The notes under the pieces were generated by a model. The model worked only from the letters and a program-made list of their open reading frames with translations, was not told the DNA's origin and made no database searches. Source: Pseudoflavonifractor sp. 524-17 (lineage in GTDB: Bacteria > Bacillota > Clostridia > Oscillospirales > Oscillospiraceae). From it: a stretch of 64,000 nt of DNA. Location of the stretch: NCBI RefSeq assembly GCF_009935845.1, contig NZ_QWEK01000021.1, forward strand, positions 16,909-80,908, given 5' to 3'. Each line of letters starts with the position of its first letter. The first letter of the stretch is position 1. Of the stretch, positions 7,689-16,730 are shown piece by piece. The position numbers and the translations under genes were made by a program.

Positions 7689-8702
7689 ATGAAAAAGCTG
7701 TCCAAGTTTGCCGCCGGCTGTCTCAGCGCGGCCATGTTCCTGTCTCTGTCCGCCTGCTCCGGCGGTCAGGCTGCCCCGCCCAGCGGCGGCGGGGACGCCC
7801 CCAGTCAGGCCCCCTCTGAGGACGCCTCCTACACGGTAGGCATCTGCCAGCTGGCCCCCCACCCCGCGCTGGACGCCGCTACGGAGGGCTTTAAGGCCGC
7901 CCTTACAGACGCGTTTGGGGATCGGGTCACCATTGACGAGAAAAATGCCGCCGGGGACTCCCCTACCTGCGCCACGATTGTTAACGGATTTGTGTCCGCC
8001 GATGTGGATCTGATTCTGGCCAACGCCACCTCCGCCCTCCAGGCCGCCGCTTCCGCCACCGGCGACATTCCGGTGCTGGGCACCGCAGTCACCGAGTACG
8101 GCGTGGCCCTGGGCATTGACAACTTCGGGGGCACTGTGGGCACCAACGTGTCCGGCACCTCCGACCTGGCCCCCCTGGACCAGCAGGCCGCCATGATTCA
8201 GGAGTGGTGCCCCGAGGCCAAGACTGTGGGGCTGATCTACTGCTCCGCCGAGGCCAACAGCCAGTATCAGGTGGACACAGTCCAGGCCAGCCTGCAGGCC
8301 CTGGGCTACACCTGCACCCAGTACCCCTTCACGGATACCAACGACATGGCCTCCATTGTCCAGAACGCCGCCGATAACAATGACGTGATCTATGTCCCCA
8401 CAGACAACACCGTGGCCACCAACGCCGGCATCGTGGACAACATCTGCCGGGGCAAGGTTCCCGTCTTCGCCGGGGAGGAGGGCATCTGCGCCGGCTGCGG
8501 TGTGGCCACCCTGTCTATCAGTTACTATGACCTGGGCTACACCACCGGCCAGATGGCGGTAAAAATTCTCACCGGCGAGGCCAACGTGGCCGAGATGCCT
8601 ATTGAGTACGCCCCCCAGTTTACCAAGAAGTACAACGAGGCCACCTGTACCGCCCTGGGCCTGACCCCGCCCGATGGCTATGAGGCCATTGTCGTGGAAT
8701 AA
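7689..8702 (+). CDS. ABC transporter substrate-binding lipoprotein (TrpX/PF04392 type)
   Basis: The 337-residue product starts at ATG 7689, six bases after GGAGGA; an ATG at 7683 is too close to that site. A lipoprotein signal peptide ends in the lipobox LSAC, so the protein would be anchored outside the membrane. After a Gly/Pro/Ser linker comes a periplasmic-binding-fold domain of the ABC_sub_bind family (YTVGICQLAPHPALDAATEGF, then VDLILANATSALQAAASATGD, then NDVIYVPTDNTVATNAG). Family members bind aromatic amino acids or other small solutes; no ligand can be assigned here. Permease and ATPase genes follow. Confidence 0.88.
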   Translation: MKKLSKFAAGCLSAAMFLSLSACSGGQAAPPSGGGDAPSQAPSEDASYTVGICQLAPHPALDAATEGFKAALTDAFGDRVTIDEKNAAGDSPTCATIVNGFVSADVDLILANATSALQAAASATGDIPVLGTAVTEYGVALGIDNFGGTVGTNVSGTSDLAPLDQQAAMIQEWCPEAKTVGLIYCSAEANSQYQVDTVQASLQALGYTCTQYPFTDTNDMASIVQNAADNNDVIYVPTDNTVATNAGIVDNICRGKVPVFAGEEGICAGCGVATLSISYYDLGYTTGQMAVKILTGEANVAEMPIEYAPQFTKKYNEATCTALGLTPPDGYEAIVVE

Positions 8703-8723
8703 ACCATAGGTTGTTCCATCAAA

Positions 8724-8779
8724 ACTGTCAGAAAACAGCGGGAGAAGGCCTTCCTTTTCCCGCTGTTTTCTGGCAGTTT
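8724..8779 (+). terminator. Hairpin between substrate-binding and permease genes
   Basis: Long arms around CAGAAAACAGCGGGA and TCCCGCTGTTTTCTGG, followed by TTTAATT, form a strong stem. It probably sets a higher transcript level for the binding protein than for the permease and ATPase. Confidence 0.75.
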
Positions 8780-8782
8780 AAT

Positions 8783-8848
8783 TAGGCTTTGTCCTGGCAC
8801 AGGATTTCTGGCCGCCGGGTATTGTGCCATGTGTCAGACAAGGCCTGA
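8783..8848. repeat. Short palindromic repeat (TAGGCTTTGTC ends)
   Basis: A segment of about 66 bases starts TAGGCTTTGTC and ends GACAAGGCCTGA, giving inverted ends with an inner CTGGCAC/GTGCC pairing. It belongs to the same end-motif family as the element at 6489-6662. Confidence 0.5.
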
Positions 8849-8879
8849 GAACCTGTATTTAAAGGAGCTGAGGCGTTTT

Positions 8880-9830
8880 ATGGTAGATTTCATCAATGCC
8901 CTGCCGGGGGCCGTCTCCCAGGGACTGATCTGGGGCATTCTGGCCGCCGGTGTGTATATCACCTATAAAATACTGGATATCGCCGATCTGACGGTGGACG
9001 GCTCGTTCTGCACCGGCGGGGCGGCCTTTGTGGTGCTCTTCGCCGGGGGCGCCAACCTGTGGGCAGCGCTGCTGGCCGCCGCGCTGGCAGGCATGGCGGC
9101 GGGATTTGCCACCGGCATCCTCCACACTGTCTGCGGGATCCCCGCCATTCTGGCGGGGATCCTCACCCAGCTTGGCCTGTACTCTGTGAATATGGCCATT
9201 ATGGGCATGAAGGCCACGGTGGCCATTAACGTCACGAACCCCGACGTGCTGGACCAGCTGCTGGTCTCCCTGCGCTTTGTCCAGGATGTGGCCAAGGGCG
9301 CCCGCCCTCTCTGGCGGCACCCCATCTTTGTGGTGGGCCTCTTTACCGCCGCTATCATCGCCCTGCTCTACTGGTTCTTCGGCCGGGAGCTGGGCGCCGC
9401 GCTCCGGGCCACCGGGGCCAACCCCAACATGGCCCGGGCCCAGGGAATCAACACCGATTTCTGCAAGGTGCTGGGCCTGATGATCTCCAACGGCCTGGTG
9501 GCCCTGTCCGGGGGGCTGCTGGTGCAGTACAACAGCGCCTGTGAGATCCAAATGGGCCGGGGGGCCATTGTCATCGGCCTGGCCGCCGTCATCATTGGAC
9601 AGGTAATTTTTGGAAAAATATTCCGCAACTTTGCCCTGAAGCTTTTATCCGTGGTGCTGGGCGCCATTCTCTACTATATCGTCATCCAGGCGGTGCTGGC
9701 GATGGGGCTCAACCCCAATTATCTGAAGCTGCTCTCCGCGTTGGTAGTGGCCGTCTTCCTGTCCGTGCCCTACTGGAAGGGCAAGTACTTCTCCAAGCCC
9801 GTGAAAAGGGAGGGCGCAAAACATGCTTGA
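8880..9830 (+). CDS. ABC transporter permease (TrpY-type)
   Basis: The protein has 316 residues from ATG 8880 (MVDFINALPGAVSQGLIWG), with AAAGGAG and GAGG upstream; an in-frame ATG at 8829 lies inside a repeat and is less likely. It has about eight to nine membrane segments and belongs to the BPD_transp_2 permease group, with the conserved cytoplasmic stretch ELGAALRATGANPNMARAQGI that contacts the ATPase. Its last 8 bases overlap the start of the ATPase gene. With its neighbours it forms a complete importer for the lipoprotein's ligand. Confidence 0.9.
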   Translation: MVDFINALPGAVSQGLIWGILAAGVYITYKILDIADLTVDGSFCTGGAAFVVLFAGGANLWAALLAAALAGMAAGFATGILHTVCGIPAILAGILTQLGLYSVNMAIMGMKATVAINVTNPDVLDQLLVSLRFVQDVAKGARPLWRHPIFVVGLFTAAIIALLYWFFGRELGAALRATGANPNMARAQGINTDFCKVLGLMISNGLVALSGGLLVQYNSACEIQMGRGAIVIGLAAVIIGQVIFGKIFRNFALKLLSVVLGAILYYIVIQAVLAMGLNPNYLKLLSALVVAVFLSVPYWKGKYFSKPVKREGAKHA

Positions 9831-10617
9831 GATTAAGGGAATCTACAAAACCTTCAACCCCGGAACAGTCAACGAGAAGCGGGCCCTGAACGGCCTGTCC
9901 CTCAACCTGAACGACGGGGACTTTGTCACCGTTATCGGCGGCAACGGCGCGGGAAAGTCCACGCTGCTCAACGCCGTGGCGGGGGTGTGGCCGGTGGATG
10001 AGGGCAGCATCCTCATCGACGGGGCCAACGTGGCCCGTCTGGCGGAGCACAAGCGGGCCAAATACATTGGCCGGGTTTTTCAGGACCCCATGATGGGTAC
10101 CGCCGCCACCATGCAGATTGAGGAAAACCTGGCCCTGGCCGCCCGCCGGGGACAGCGCCGGGGGCTGAAAAGCGGTATCGCCAAGGCGGAGCGGGAGCGC
10201 TACCGGGAGATTTTGAAGACGCTGGACCTGGGGCTGGAGGACCGGCTTACCAGCAAGGTGGGCCTGCTCTCCGGCGGACAGCGGCAGGCACTCACCCTGC
10301 TTATGGCCACCCTGCGCAAGCCCAAGCTCCTCCTGCTGGACGAGCACACCGCCGCCCTGGATCCCAAGACCGCCGCCAAGGTGCTGGACACCACCGAGAA
10401 GATTGTCACCCGGGACAGCCTGACCACCCTGATGATCACCCACAATATGAAGGACGCCATTGCCCACGGCAACCGGCTGATCATGATGTATGACGGCCGC
10501 ATTGTGCTGGATATCTCCGGGCAGGAGAAAAAAGCGCTCACTGTGGAGCACCTGCTGGAGCAGTTCTCCAGGGCCAGCGGCGCCGAATTCGCCAGCGACC
10601 GGGCGCTGCTGTCGTGA
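9823..10617 (+). CDS. ABC transporter ATP-binding protein (TrpZ-type)
   Basis: This 264-residue ATPase has the full motif set: Walker A GGNGAGKST near residue 42, a Q-loop at VFQDPMMGT, the signature LSGGQRQAL, Walker B LLLLDEHTAALDP and the switch histidine in MITHNMKDA. The start overlaps the permease stop region by 8 bases, implying translational coupling. It powers uptake by the preceding permease. No other function is suggested. Confidence 0.93.
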   Translation: MLEIKGIYKTFNPGTVNEKRALNGLSLNLNDGDFVTVIGGNGAGKSTLLNAVAGVWPVDEGSILIDGANVARLAEHKRAKYIGRVFQDPMMGTAATMQIEENLALAARRGQRRGLKSGIAKAERERYREILKTLDLGLEDRLTSKVGLLSGGQRQALTLLMATLRKPKLLLLDEHTAALDPKTAAKVLDTTEKIVTRDSLTTLMITHNMKDAIAHGNRLIMMYDGRIVLDISGQEKKALTVEHLLEQFSRASGAEFASDRALLS

Positions 10618-10763
10618 GTGATCGCCTGTGCCAACCGGGGAGGGCTGCAGAGCCGTATGCCGGAGCTGGCAGGCAGAACATCTCAGAACAGCCTCTTGAA
10701 AACCTGTTTTGACCAGACCGAGCGCGGTGTTCAGACCTTCAAATTCAACTATCCTTCCCTGGC

Positions 10764-10804
10764 AATTCGCCCTCCCTCCGCCACAGGCGGAGGGAGGGCG
10801 AATT
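10764..10804. terminator. Perfect 19-bp hairpin downstream of the ABC operon
   Basis: Arms AATTCGCCCTCCCTCCGCC (10764-10782) and the exact complement (10786-10804) are separated by ACA only. It lies between the ABC operon and convergent leuA. No T tract follows. It may be a terminator or part of a palindromic repeat, since GTGCCGTCTGTCAGA right after it matches the repeat ends at 8783 and 13089. Confidence 0.6.
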
Positions 10805-10847
10805 GTGCCGTCTGTCAGAAATTTTGAGCGCCTCAAGCTACGCCCCA

Positions 10848-12545
10848 TTACTCCCCGCTGTGGGTGGCGTTATACCAGCGGTTCACCGCAGAGAGGATTC
10901 CCTTCAGGGGGGCCAGGTTGATGTTGTGGCTCATTCCCACGCCGAACCAATCCCGGCGGTTCTGGTCCTGAAGGTGGATATAGGCCACCGCCTGGGAGTC
11001 AGAGCCCCGCTTAATGGCGTGCTCTTTGTAGTCCACAAAGGTGAAGCGGTCCATTTTCTGGCCGTGGATGGCGTTGAAGAAGGCGTCGATGGGGCCGTTG
11101 CCGGACCCCTGGACCTGGAAGACGGTATCCTTATGCCGCAGGGTGCCGGCGAAGGTGACGTGGGAGTGCCCCCCCTCGTCGGTGAACTCGGCAAAGGAGT
11201 GGCGCACCAGCTGATAGGGGGCGGTGGCGTCGATGTAGTTGTCGTGAAAAAGCTCATAGACCCGCTGCGGCTGAAGCTCGGTGCCCACCCGGTCGGTCTC
11301 CACCTGGACGATGTGGCCGAATTCCGGGTGCATGGACTTGGGCAGCTCGAAGCCGAAGGAGTGCTGCATGACGAAGGCGGCGCCCCCCTTGCCGGACTGG
11401 CTGTTGATGCGGATAATGGGCTCGTACTGGCGGCCCACGTCGGCAGGGTCAATGGGGAGGTAGGGGATCTCCCACTTGTCCGAGCCGCTGTCAGCCATGT
11501 ACTGGGTCCCCTTGTTGATGGCGTCCTGGTGGGAGCCGGAGAAGGCGGTGAACACCAGAGAGCCGGCATAGGGCTGCCGCTCTCCCACCTTCATCTTGGT
11601 ACACCGCTCGTACATCTCCCGGATGTCGTTGATGTGGGAGAGGTCCAGCTGGGGGTCCACCCCTTGGGTGTGCATGTTCAGGGCCAAAGTGACGATGTCT
11701 ACATTGCCGGTGCGCTCGCCGTTGCCGAAAAGGGTGGCCTCAATCCGCTCCGCCCCGGCCAGCAGGCCCATTTCCGCAGTGGCCACGCCGCAGCCCCGGT
11801 CATTGTGGGGGTGCAGGGAGATGATGGCGCAGTCCCGGCCAGGCAGCTTTTCAATAAAATACTCGATCTCGTCGGCGAAGTAGTTGGGCATACAGTTTTC
11901 CACCGTGGTGGGGAGATTGAGGATGACTTTTTTCTCCGGCGTGGCGTGGAGGTTGTCCAGCACCGCCTGGCAGATCTCCACCGCGTAGTCCATTTCCGTG
12001 CCCATAAAGGATTCGGGGGAGTACTCAAAGCGCAGGTCCATGCCGCCAGCGATGACGGGCTGGGACAGCTCATAGATGAGCTTGGCCGCGTCCACGGCGA
12101 TCTTGGTGATGCCCTCCCGATCCATGTGGAAGACCACCTTGCGCTGGAGGGCGGAGGTGGAGTTGTAGAAGTGAAGGATAACGTGCTTGGCCCCCTGAAT
12201 GGCCTCAAAGGTGCGCTGAATCAGGTGGGGCCGGGCCTGGACCAGCACCTGGATGGTCACGTCATCTGGGATATGCCCCCCGTCGATGAGCTCACGGCAG
12301 ATCTCAAACTCGGTCTCCGAGGCGGAAGGGAAGCCAATCTCAATTTCCTTCACCCCGATATCCACCAGAGTGTGGAAATACTCCAGCTTTTCCCGCAGAT
12401 TCATGGGGTCCACCAGCGCCTGGTTGCCGTCGCGCAGGTCCACGGAGCACCAGATGGGAGCGGCCTTGATCTCCTGGTCCGGCCACCGCCGGCTGGGGCG
12501 CTTGAGGGGGACAAAGGGAATGTACTTTTCAAAGGATTTGCTCAT
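10848..12545 (-). CDS. leuA: 2-isopropylmalate synthase (LeuA2 type)
   Basis: The 565-residue enzyme condenses acetyl-CoA with 2-oxoisovalerate, the first committed step of leucine synthesis. It has the long-form N-terminus (KYIPFVPLKRPSRRWPD), the catalytic CSVDLRDGNQAL, the substrate region IEIGFPSASETEF, the metal-binding LHPHNDRGCGVA, the Gly-rich FGNGERTGNVD and a C-terminal LeuA allosteric domain for leucine feedback. ATG 12545 follows AGGAGG. No other leu genes lie nearby; control is by the T-box leader upstream. Confidence 0.95.
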   Translation of the reverse strand: MSKSFEKYIPFVPLKRPSRRWPDQEIKAAPIWCSVDLRDGNQALVDPMNLREKLEYFHTLVDIGVKEIEIGFPSASETEFEICRELIDGGHIPDDVTIQVLVQARPHLIQRTFEAIQGAKHVILHFYNSTSALQRKVVFHMDREGITKIAVDAAKLIYELSQPVIAGGMDLRFEYSPESFMGTEMDYAVEICQAVLDNLHATPEKKVILNLPTTVENCMPNYFADEIEYFIEKLPGRDCAIISLHPHNDRGCGVATAEMGLLAGAERIEATLFGNGERTGNVDIVTLALNMHTQGVDPQLDLSHINDIREMYERCTKMKVGERQPYAGSLVFTAFSGSHQDAINKGTQYMADSGSDKWEIPYLPIDPADVGRQYEPIIRINSQSGKGGAAFVMQHSFGFELPKSMHPEFGHIVQVETDRVGTELQPQRVYELFHDNYIDATAPYQLVRHSFAEFTDEGGHSHVTFAGTLRHKDTVFQVQGSGNGPIDAFFNAIHGQKMDRFTFVDYKEHAIKRGSDSQAVAYIHLQDQNRRDWFGVGMSHNINLAPLKGILSAVNRWYNATHSGE

Positions 12546-12561
12546 AAATCAGTTCCTCCTG

Positions 12562-12846
12562 TCGGTTTTAGGCCACGGAAAAAGCCCCTGACCTATCCAA
12601 AATTAGGTCAGGGGCGTAATTACAAATACGCGGTACCACCCTGGTTCCGTCCGCCGTCGCCGGGGGACGCTCACGGCCTCCAACAAGGCCCTGGCCAATA
12701 ACGAGGCCATCCGGCCTGCCCTAAATTCCCGTTCAGGCAGGCGGCTCCGGGACCAGTATCCACAGGGGACCCACGCGCCGGTTCGCACCAAACCACCGGT
12801 TCTCTGAGCGGAGCAGCCCTGTCTTCTTCCCATCATCGCTGTTATT
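12562..12846 (-). promoter_or_regulatory. T-box leader of leuA
   Basis: Read on the minus strand, the leader contains the T-box core AGGGTGGTACCGCGT (12628-12642) followed by an intrinsic terminator with 11-bp arms (12605-12615 with 12584-12594) and a run of Ts. Uncharged tRNA, presumably tRNA-Leu from the gene context, would switch leuA on. Confidence 0.92.
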
Positions 12847-12852
12847 GCGATG

Positions 12853-12882
12853 ATTATACAGAAAACCCAGGTCCTTTGTCAA
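12853..12882 (-). promoter_or_regulatory. Sigma-A promoter of the leuA leader
   Basis: Minus-strand TTGACA (12877-12882) and TATAAT (12853-12858) are both perfect, with an 18-base spacer. Confidence 0.9.
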
Positions 12883-13088
12883 GTCCATTTTCCCCCGGAA
12901 CAGGCGGACGCGCCGTTTTTCTGCGGAGTATTGCGTCTTCTCCCGCAGGGGAGCGGCCCGGCCTGCCGCCCCACTTTTTTTTGAAAGGGAATGTTCAACG
13001 TCCTTCTGTTGTGCTACAATTTGGGAGAACGCAGCCACGCAGAAATCAGTCCGGTTTATGGGACTGCTTCTTCGCTATACTACTGATA

Positions 13089-13169
13089 TCTTGTTTGAAA
13101 TGTGTCCAAACGCCCAGGGGGCGGCGCTTTTTCCGCCGGGGATTGTGCCGTTTATCAGACAAGGTCTAA
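13089..13169. repeat. Short inverted-repeat element upstream of the SWIM gene
   Basis: The segment runs from TCTTGTTTGAAATG to ATCAGACAAGGTCTA, with an inner GC stem around GGGGGCGGCGC and CCGCC. It shares end motifs and a GATTGTGCCGTTT stretch with the elements at 8783 and 10764. It lies in the 5' region of the SWIM operon and could be transcribed with it. Confidence 0.5.
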
Positions 13170-13194
13170 AAAGCACCAAGGAGGGCAATTTGTT

Positions 13195-14646
13195 ATGGAA
13201 TGGAAGGAAGATGTTATCCGCGCACTGGCGCCCAACGCCTCTGCGGTGGAGAACGGCCGCAAGCTGTCCCGAAAGGGGAGCTTTTTCAACCACTGCCAGA
13301 GTGAGCAGGGGGACTGCTTCTGGGCCGACTGCGCCGGCAGCGGCAAGAACCCCTATCAGGTGTCCATCGACCTGACAGACCCCCAGTCGCCGGTGTGCCG
13401 GTGCTCCTGCCCCAGCCGGCAGTTCCCCTGCAAGCACGCGCTGGGCCTGATGTTCGAGCTGGAGGCAGGGAAAGAGTTCCCCGTAGGGGAGCTGCCCCAG
13501 TCCCTGGCGGACAAGCGGGCCAAGCAGGCGGCCAAGGCCGCGAAAAAGGCCGCCGGAGCCGATCCCGCCGCCCCCGCCAAGCCCAAGAAGGTCAACGCCG
13601 CCGCCCGCACCAAGAAGCTGAAAAAGCAGCTGGAGGGCCTGGATATGGCAGAGCGGATGGTAAACGACCTTCTGACCGGCGGGCTGGGCACGCTGGCGGG
13701 CGTGTCGGCAAAGTCCTATGAAAAGCTGGCGAAGGATCTGGGCAGCTTTTACCTCAACGGGCCCCAGCTGTCCTTCTCCCGCATCGCCCTGGCAGTGAGC
13801 GCCATTCAGAAGGAGCCGGACAAGGCGGAGCAGTGCTATGAACAGGCGCTGCGGGAGCTCATTGCCCTCCACTCCACCATTCAAAAGGGCCGGGTCTTTT
13901 TGAGCGAAAAGCTGGAGCAGGGTCAGTTCTCCCAGGAGGACAATGTGCTCTTCGAGGCCCTAGGCGGCGTGTGGAAGCTGGAGGAGCTGGGCGCCGCCGG
14001 CGCCTGTAAGGAGGCGGCCAGCGTGGTGCAGCTGTCCTTTGACGTGTCCTACGATCCCGCCCGGCGGGAGTACATCGACCGGGGCTTCTGGGCCGACCTG
14101 GACAGCGGCGAGGTCTATCAGACGTTGAATTACCGGCCTGTCAAGGCCCTGAAATACGTGAAGGAGGAGGACAGTAATTTCTCCGTCCTCACCGTTCCCC
14201 AGCTCTACCGCTATCCCGGGGAGCTCAACCGCCGGGCGAGGTGGGAGAGCGCCATGCCCCACGACCTCACCCCCGGCCATCTGGCCCAGCTGCGGGAGAA
14301 AGCCCAGCCCGGGGTGGCCGCGGCGGTGAAGGCGGTGAAGAACCAGATTAAGAACACCCTGTCCCCCAAATACGCCGGCGTGCTGATCCCCTACGCCCGC
14401 ATCGGCGCGGTGGACGGGGAAGCCGTGCTGGAGGACCCCGCTGGCCAGCGCATTGTCCTGATGGACCAGCCCGAGGCGGGAGAGGACCACCGGTGCGTAC
14501 ACCGCCTGGCCCTCCTGCCCGACGGCGGAATGCTGGAGGACGGCGTGGTCTTCGGCGTGATGTTTTACGACGCGGTCCAACGGACCCTGTGCCTGCACCC
14601 CTACAGTCTTATCACCGGAACTCAGATCGTCCGGCTTCAGTATTGA
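13195..14646 (+). CDS. SWIM zinc-finger protein (YehQ-like)
   Basis: First gene of a five-gene operon; 483 residues from ATG 13195, ten bases after AAGGAGG. Residues about 60-85 hold a SWIM zinc finger (CRCSCPSRQFPCKHALGLMF, CxCx7CxH), a fold that binds nucleic acid or protein. A Lys/Ala-rich linker (about 100-145) follows, then a large domain of unknown fold with a KKLKKQLEGLDMAERMVNDLL helix typical of SWIM proteins next to MoxR genes. E. coli YehQ is the closest described counterpart by domain and neighbourhood. The next gene starts 26 bases downstream. Role inferred only from context: substrate or nucleic-acid recognition for the ATPase. Confidence 0.82.
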   Translation: MEWKEDVIRALAPNASAVENGRKLSRKGSFFNHCQSEQGDCFWADCAGSGKNPYQVSIDLTDPQSPVCRCSCPSRQFPCKHALGLMFELEAGKEFPVGELPQSLADKRAKQAAKAAKKAAGADPAAPAKPKKVNAAARTKKLKKQLEGLDMAERMVNDLLTGGLGTLAGVSAKSYEKLAKDLGSFYLNGPQLSFSRIALAVSAIQKEPDKAEQCYEQALRELIALHSTIQKGRVFLSEKLEQGQFSQEDNVLFEALGGVWKLEELGAAGACKEAASVVQLSFDVSYDPARREYIDRGFWADLDSGEVYQTLNYRPVKALKYVKEEDSNFSVLTVPQLYRYPGELNRRARWESAMPHDLTPGHLAQLREKAQPGVAAAVKAVKNQIKNTLSPKYAGVLIPYARIGAVDGEAVLEDPAGQRIVLMDQPEAGEDHRCVHRLALLPDGGMLEDGVVFGVMFYDAVQRTLCLHPYSLITGTQIVRLQY

Positions 14647-14672
14647 CCACGGAAACGGAGGAAGACGCCATT

Positions 14673-16631
14673 ATGGAACTGCAAAGCCTGTATGAGCTAA
14701 AGGAACGGCTGGAGCGCGCCGCCGTGGCGGGCGCCGGCCTGCTGGACGAGGATTTCCGCCTCAAGCGGGCGGCGGAGGGGCTGGAGCCCCTGGCCAAGGC
14801 CAGTCCGGTCTTTGGTAAGATCAAAGCCGGGGCGGAAAGCCTGCTGGCCGCCCCCAGAGAGGAGCGTCCGGGGAAGTTGCTGGCCCTGCTGGCCCTGGTG
14901 GACGCGGTGGCCTACACCCAGGGGACGGTTGGGAAGGCCGGCGATCTGCTCCCCCTGGACTGTGGGGGAAGCGGGGTGTACCGCCCCCTGAGCCGGGGGG
15001 CCCTCTCCCCCTTGCTCACCGCCCTCACCACCACCGGCAGCGGGCGGATGGAGATCGTCCAGTCCGCCTGGGAGAATCACCCGGAGTATTTTGAGGACTT
15101 CCGGGTGCTCCCCGCCCTGGTGGCCGGGCTGGGAGACAGCTATGGGGAGCTGGCCGCGCTGAACGGGGAAATCCTCAAAAAGCTGGGCGGCGCCCCCCTG
15201 CCGCTGTTAAAGCGGGACTTTGATCCCGCCGGGAAAAAGGAGATGGCCCGCCGGGTGGAGGTCATCGCCGCCGTCCAGGGCCCGCAGGCCACCCCCTGGC
15301 TGCGGGAGATTCTCCCCCAGGCCAAGAAGGAGGTCCGCGGGGCGGTGATCACCGCCCTGGGGGACGACCAGGACAACGCCGCCCTGCTGCTGGAGCTGGC
15401 CAAGACGGAGCGGGGGGCCAACCGGGACGCCGCCCTCCAGGCCCTGGCCCTTCAGGAGGGGGCGGAGGTCCGCTCCTTCTGGGAGGAGGAGCTGGCCAAG
15501 AACAGCCAGTCGGTGAAGTTCCTTCAGCCCGCCCGCTCGGACTGGTCTGTCGACCTGATCACCGCCGGACTGCGCCAGCGGCTGGAGACGCTCCTCACCA
15601 GGGAGGGGCCCGCCAGTCTGGCGGAGAGCCAGGACATTACCGCCTGGTGCTGGGCCATCGGCCAAAAAGACTCCCCCGTGATGCTGGACTTTTGGCGGTG
15701 GGTGGATGAGCATATCGAGGCCATCGACCGCATTGAGGACGAAAAGGGCCGCTCCCCCTTCCTGGGGGTGAGGCTGACGGACCACCTGCGGGACATTTTG
15801 CTCAAAACCGGACCGGGCCCCCTGCGGGACTTCTGCCAAACCCTCTGGGAGAACCGTCCCGCTATGACCCGCTATCTGATCCTTTCCTTCCTGGCCGCCC
15901 TGCTCTCCCGCCCGGCGGCGGAGGTGTACGACCGCTTCTCCCCCTATCTGCTCACCAAAAAGCCCCTTTTGGACGCCGGCCCCAAGCGGGCCATCCACGA
16001 CGTCCTCCTGCGGGCCTTTACCTGGGTGACCTGGCGCAAGGACCAAAAGAGCTACTGGGTGAAGGAGGACGACCGCCCCTTCTACAACTGGGACAACGTC
16101 TGGGATTACATCACCGGCCAGCCCACCGCCGAGCCCCTGGACCCCCGGTGGATCCCCCGGCTGATTCAGGCTGTCTGGAAGGAGATCCCCGGCCAGTATA
16201 TGCCCTTCGGCAGCGGGGACCCCGTGGGCCGCTTCGACCTGGCACTGGCGAGCCTGATTGACCACGAGAATGAGGAAATGCGCTCTGCCGCCGGGACCTA
16301 TCTCAGAGGGGCCATGCTGTCCTCCGGAAACGCCTATGTCTACGGCCGCTTTTTGGTGGACCTGGGGGAGAGCCCCAGAGGTGTGCTGGGAAGATCCCTG
16401 CGCAAGAAATCCGGGCGGCACTATCTCTACCGGATGTGGGAGCTGCTCTTTGCGGCCGCCGCCCGCTTCCCCGCCCAGGAGGTGGCGGAGCTGATGGAGG
16501 AGATCGACCCCGCCCTGGCTTTCCGTAAGAACGACCTGCCCCTGGCGGAAAAGGTCATCCCCTGGACCATCCAACAGCTCCGGGAGGGCAAGCCCTTCCC
16601 GGTGTGGGCCGAGTGGTGGAGTATGCGGTAG
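14673..16631 (+). CDS. HEAT-repeat-like scaffold protein of the MoxR-VWA operon
   Basis: The 652-residue soluble protein starts at ATG 14673 with CGGAGG upstream. No catalytic motif is seen. Residues about 190-320 show alpha-helical repeats of the HEAT type (REILPQAKKEVRGAVITALGD, NAALLLELAKTERGANRDAALQALAL), and the remainder is helix-rich, with Trp-rich stretches late in the protein. A comparable protein (annotated as DUF5691 in actinobacteria) often sits between the SWIM and MoxR genes in such clusters; whether this one belongs to that family was not tested. Likely a scaffold or adaptor. A 99-base gap separates it from the MoxR gene. Confidence 0.7.
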   Translation: MELQSLYELKERLERAAVAGAGLLDEDFRLKRAAEGLEPLAKASPVFGKIKAGAESLLAAPREERPGKLLALLALVDAVAYTQGTVGKAGDLLPLDCGGSGVYRPLSRGALSPLLTALTTTGSGRMEIVQSAWENHPEYFEDFRVLPALVAGLGDSYGELAALNGEILKKLGGAPLPLLKRDFDPAGKKEMARRVEVIAAVQGPQATPWLREILPQAKKEVRGAVITALGDDQDNAALLLELAKTERGANRDAALQALALQEGAEVRSFWEEELAKNSQSVKFLQPARSDWSVDLITAGLRQRLETLLTREGPASLAESQDITAWCWAIGQKDSPVMLDFWRWVDEHIEAIDRIEDEKGRSPFLGVRLTDHLRDILLKTGPGPLRDFCQTLWENRPAMTRYLILSFLAALLSRPAAEVYDRFSPYLLTKKPLLDAGPKRAIHDVLLRAFTWVTWRKDQKSYWVKEDDRPFYNWDNVWDYITGQPTAEPLDPRWIPRLIQAVWKEIPGQYMPFGSGDPVGRFDLALASLIDHENEEMRSAAGTYLRGAMLSSGNAYVYGRFLVDLGESPRGVLGRSLRKKSGRHYLYRMWELLFAAAARFPAQEVAELMEEIDPALAFRKNDLPLAEKVIPWTIQQLREGKPFPVWAEWWSMR

Positions 16632-16730
16632 ATCGCGGTAAATCAGCCTGTGGAAAAAGCCCCGCAGCGTTCGCGCCCGCAGGGGCGGACAACATGCAAT
16701 CTCTGGCAGTCTGAAATGGAGGAACTTAAT

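Noticed and set aside
10803..12701. 632-residue plus-strand open frame across leuA
   Set aside because: It is antisense to a clear leuA gene and its T-box leader; the translation is repetitive and unlike any protein family.
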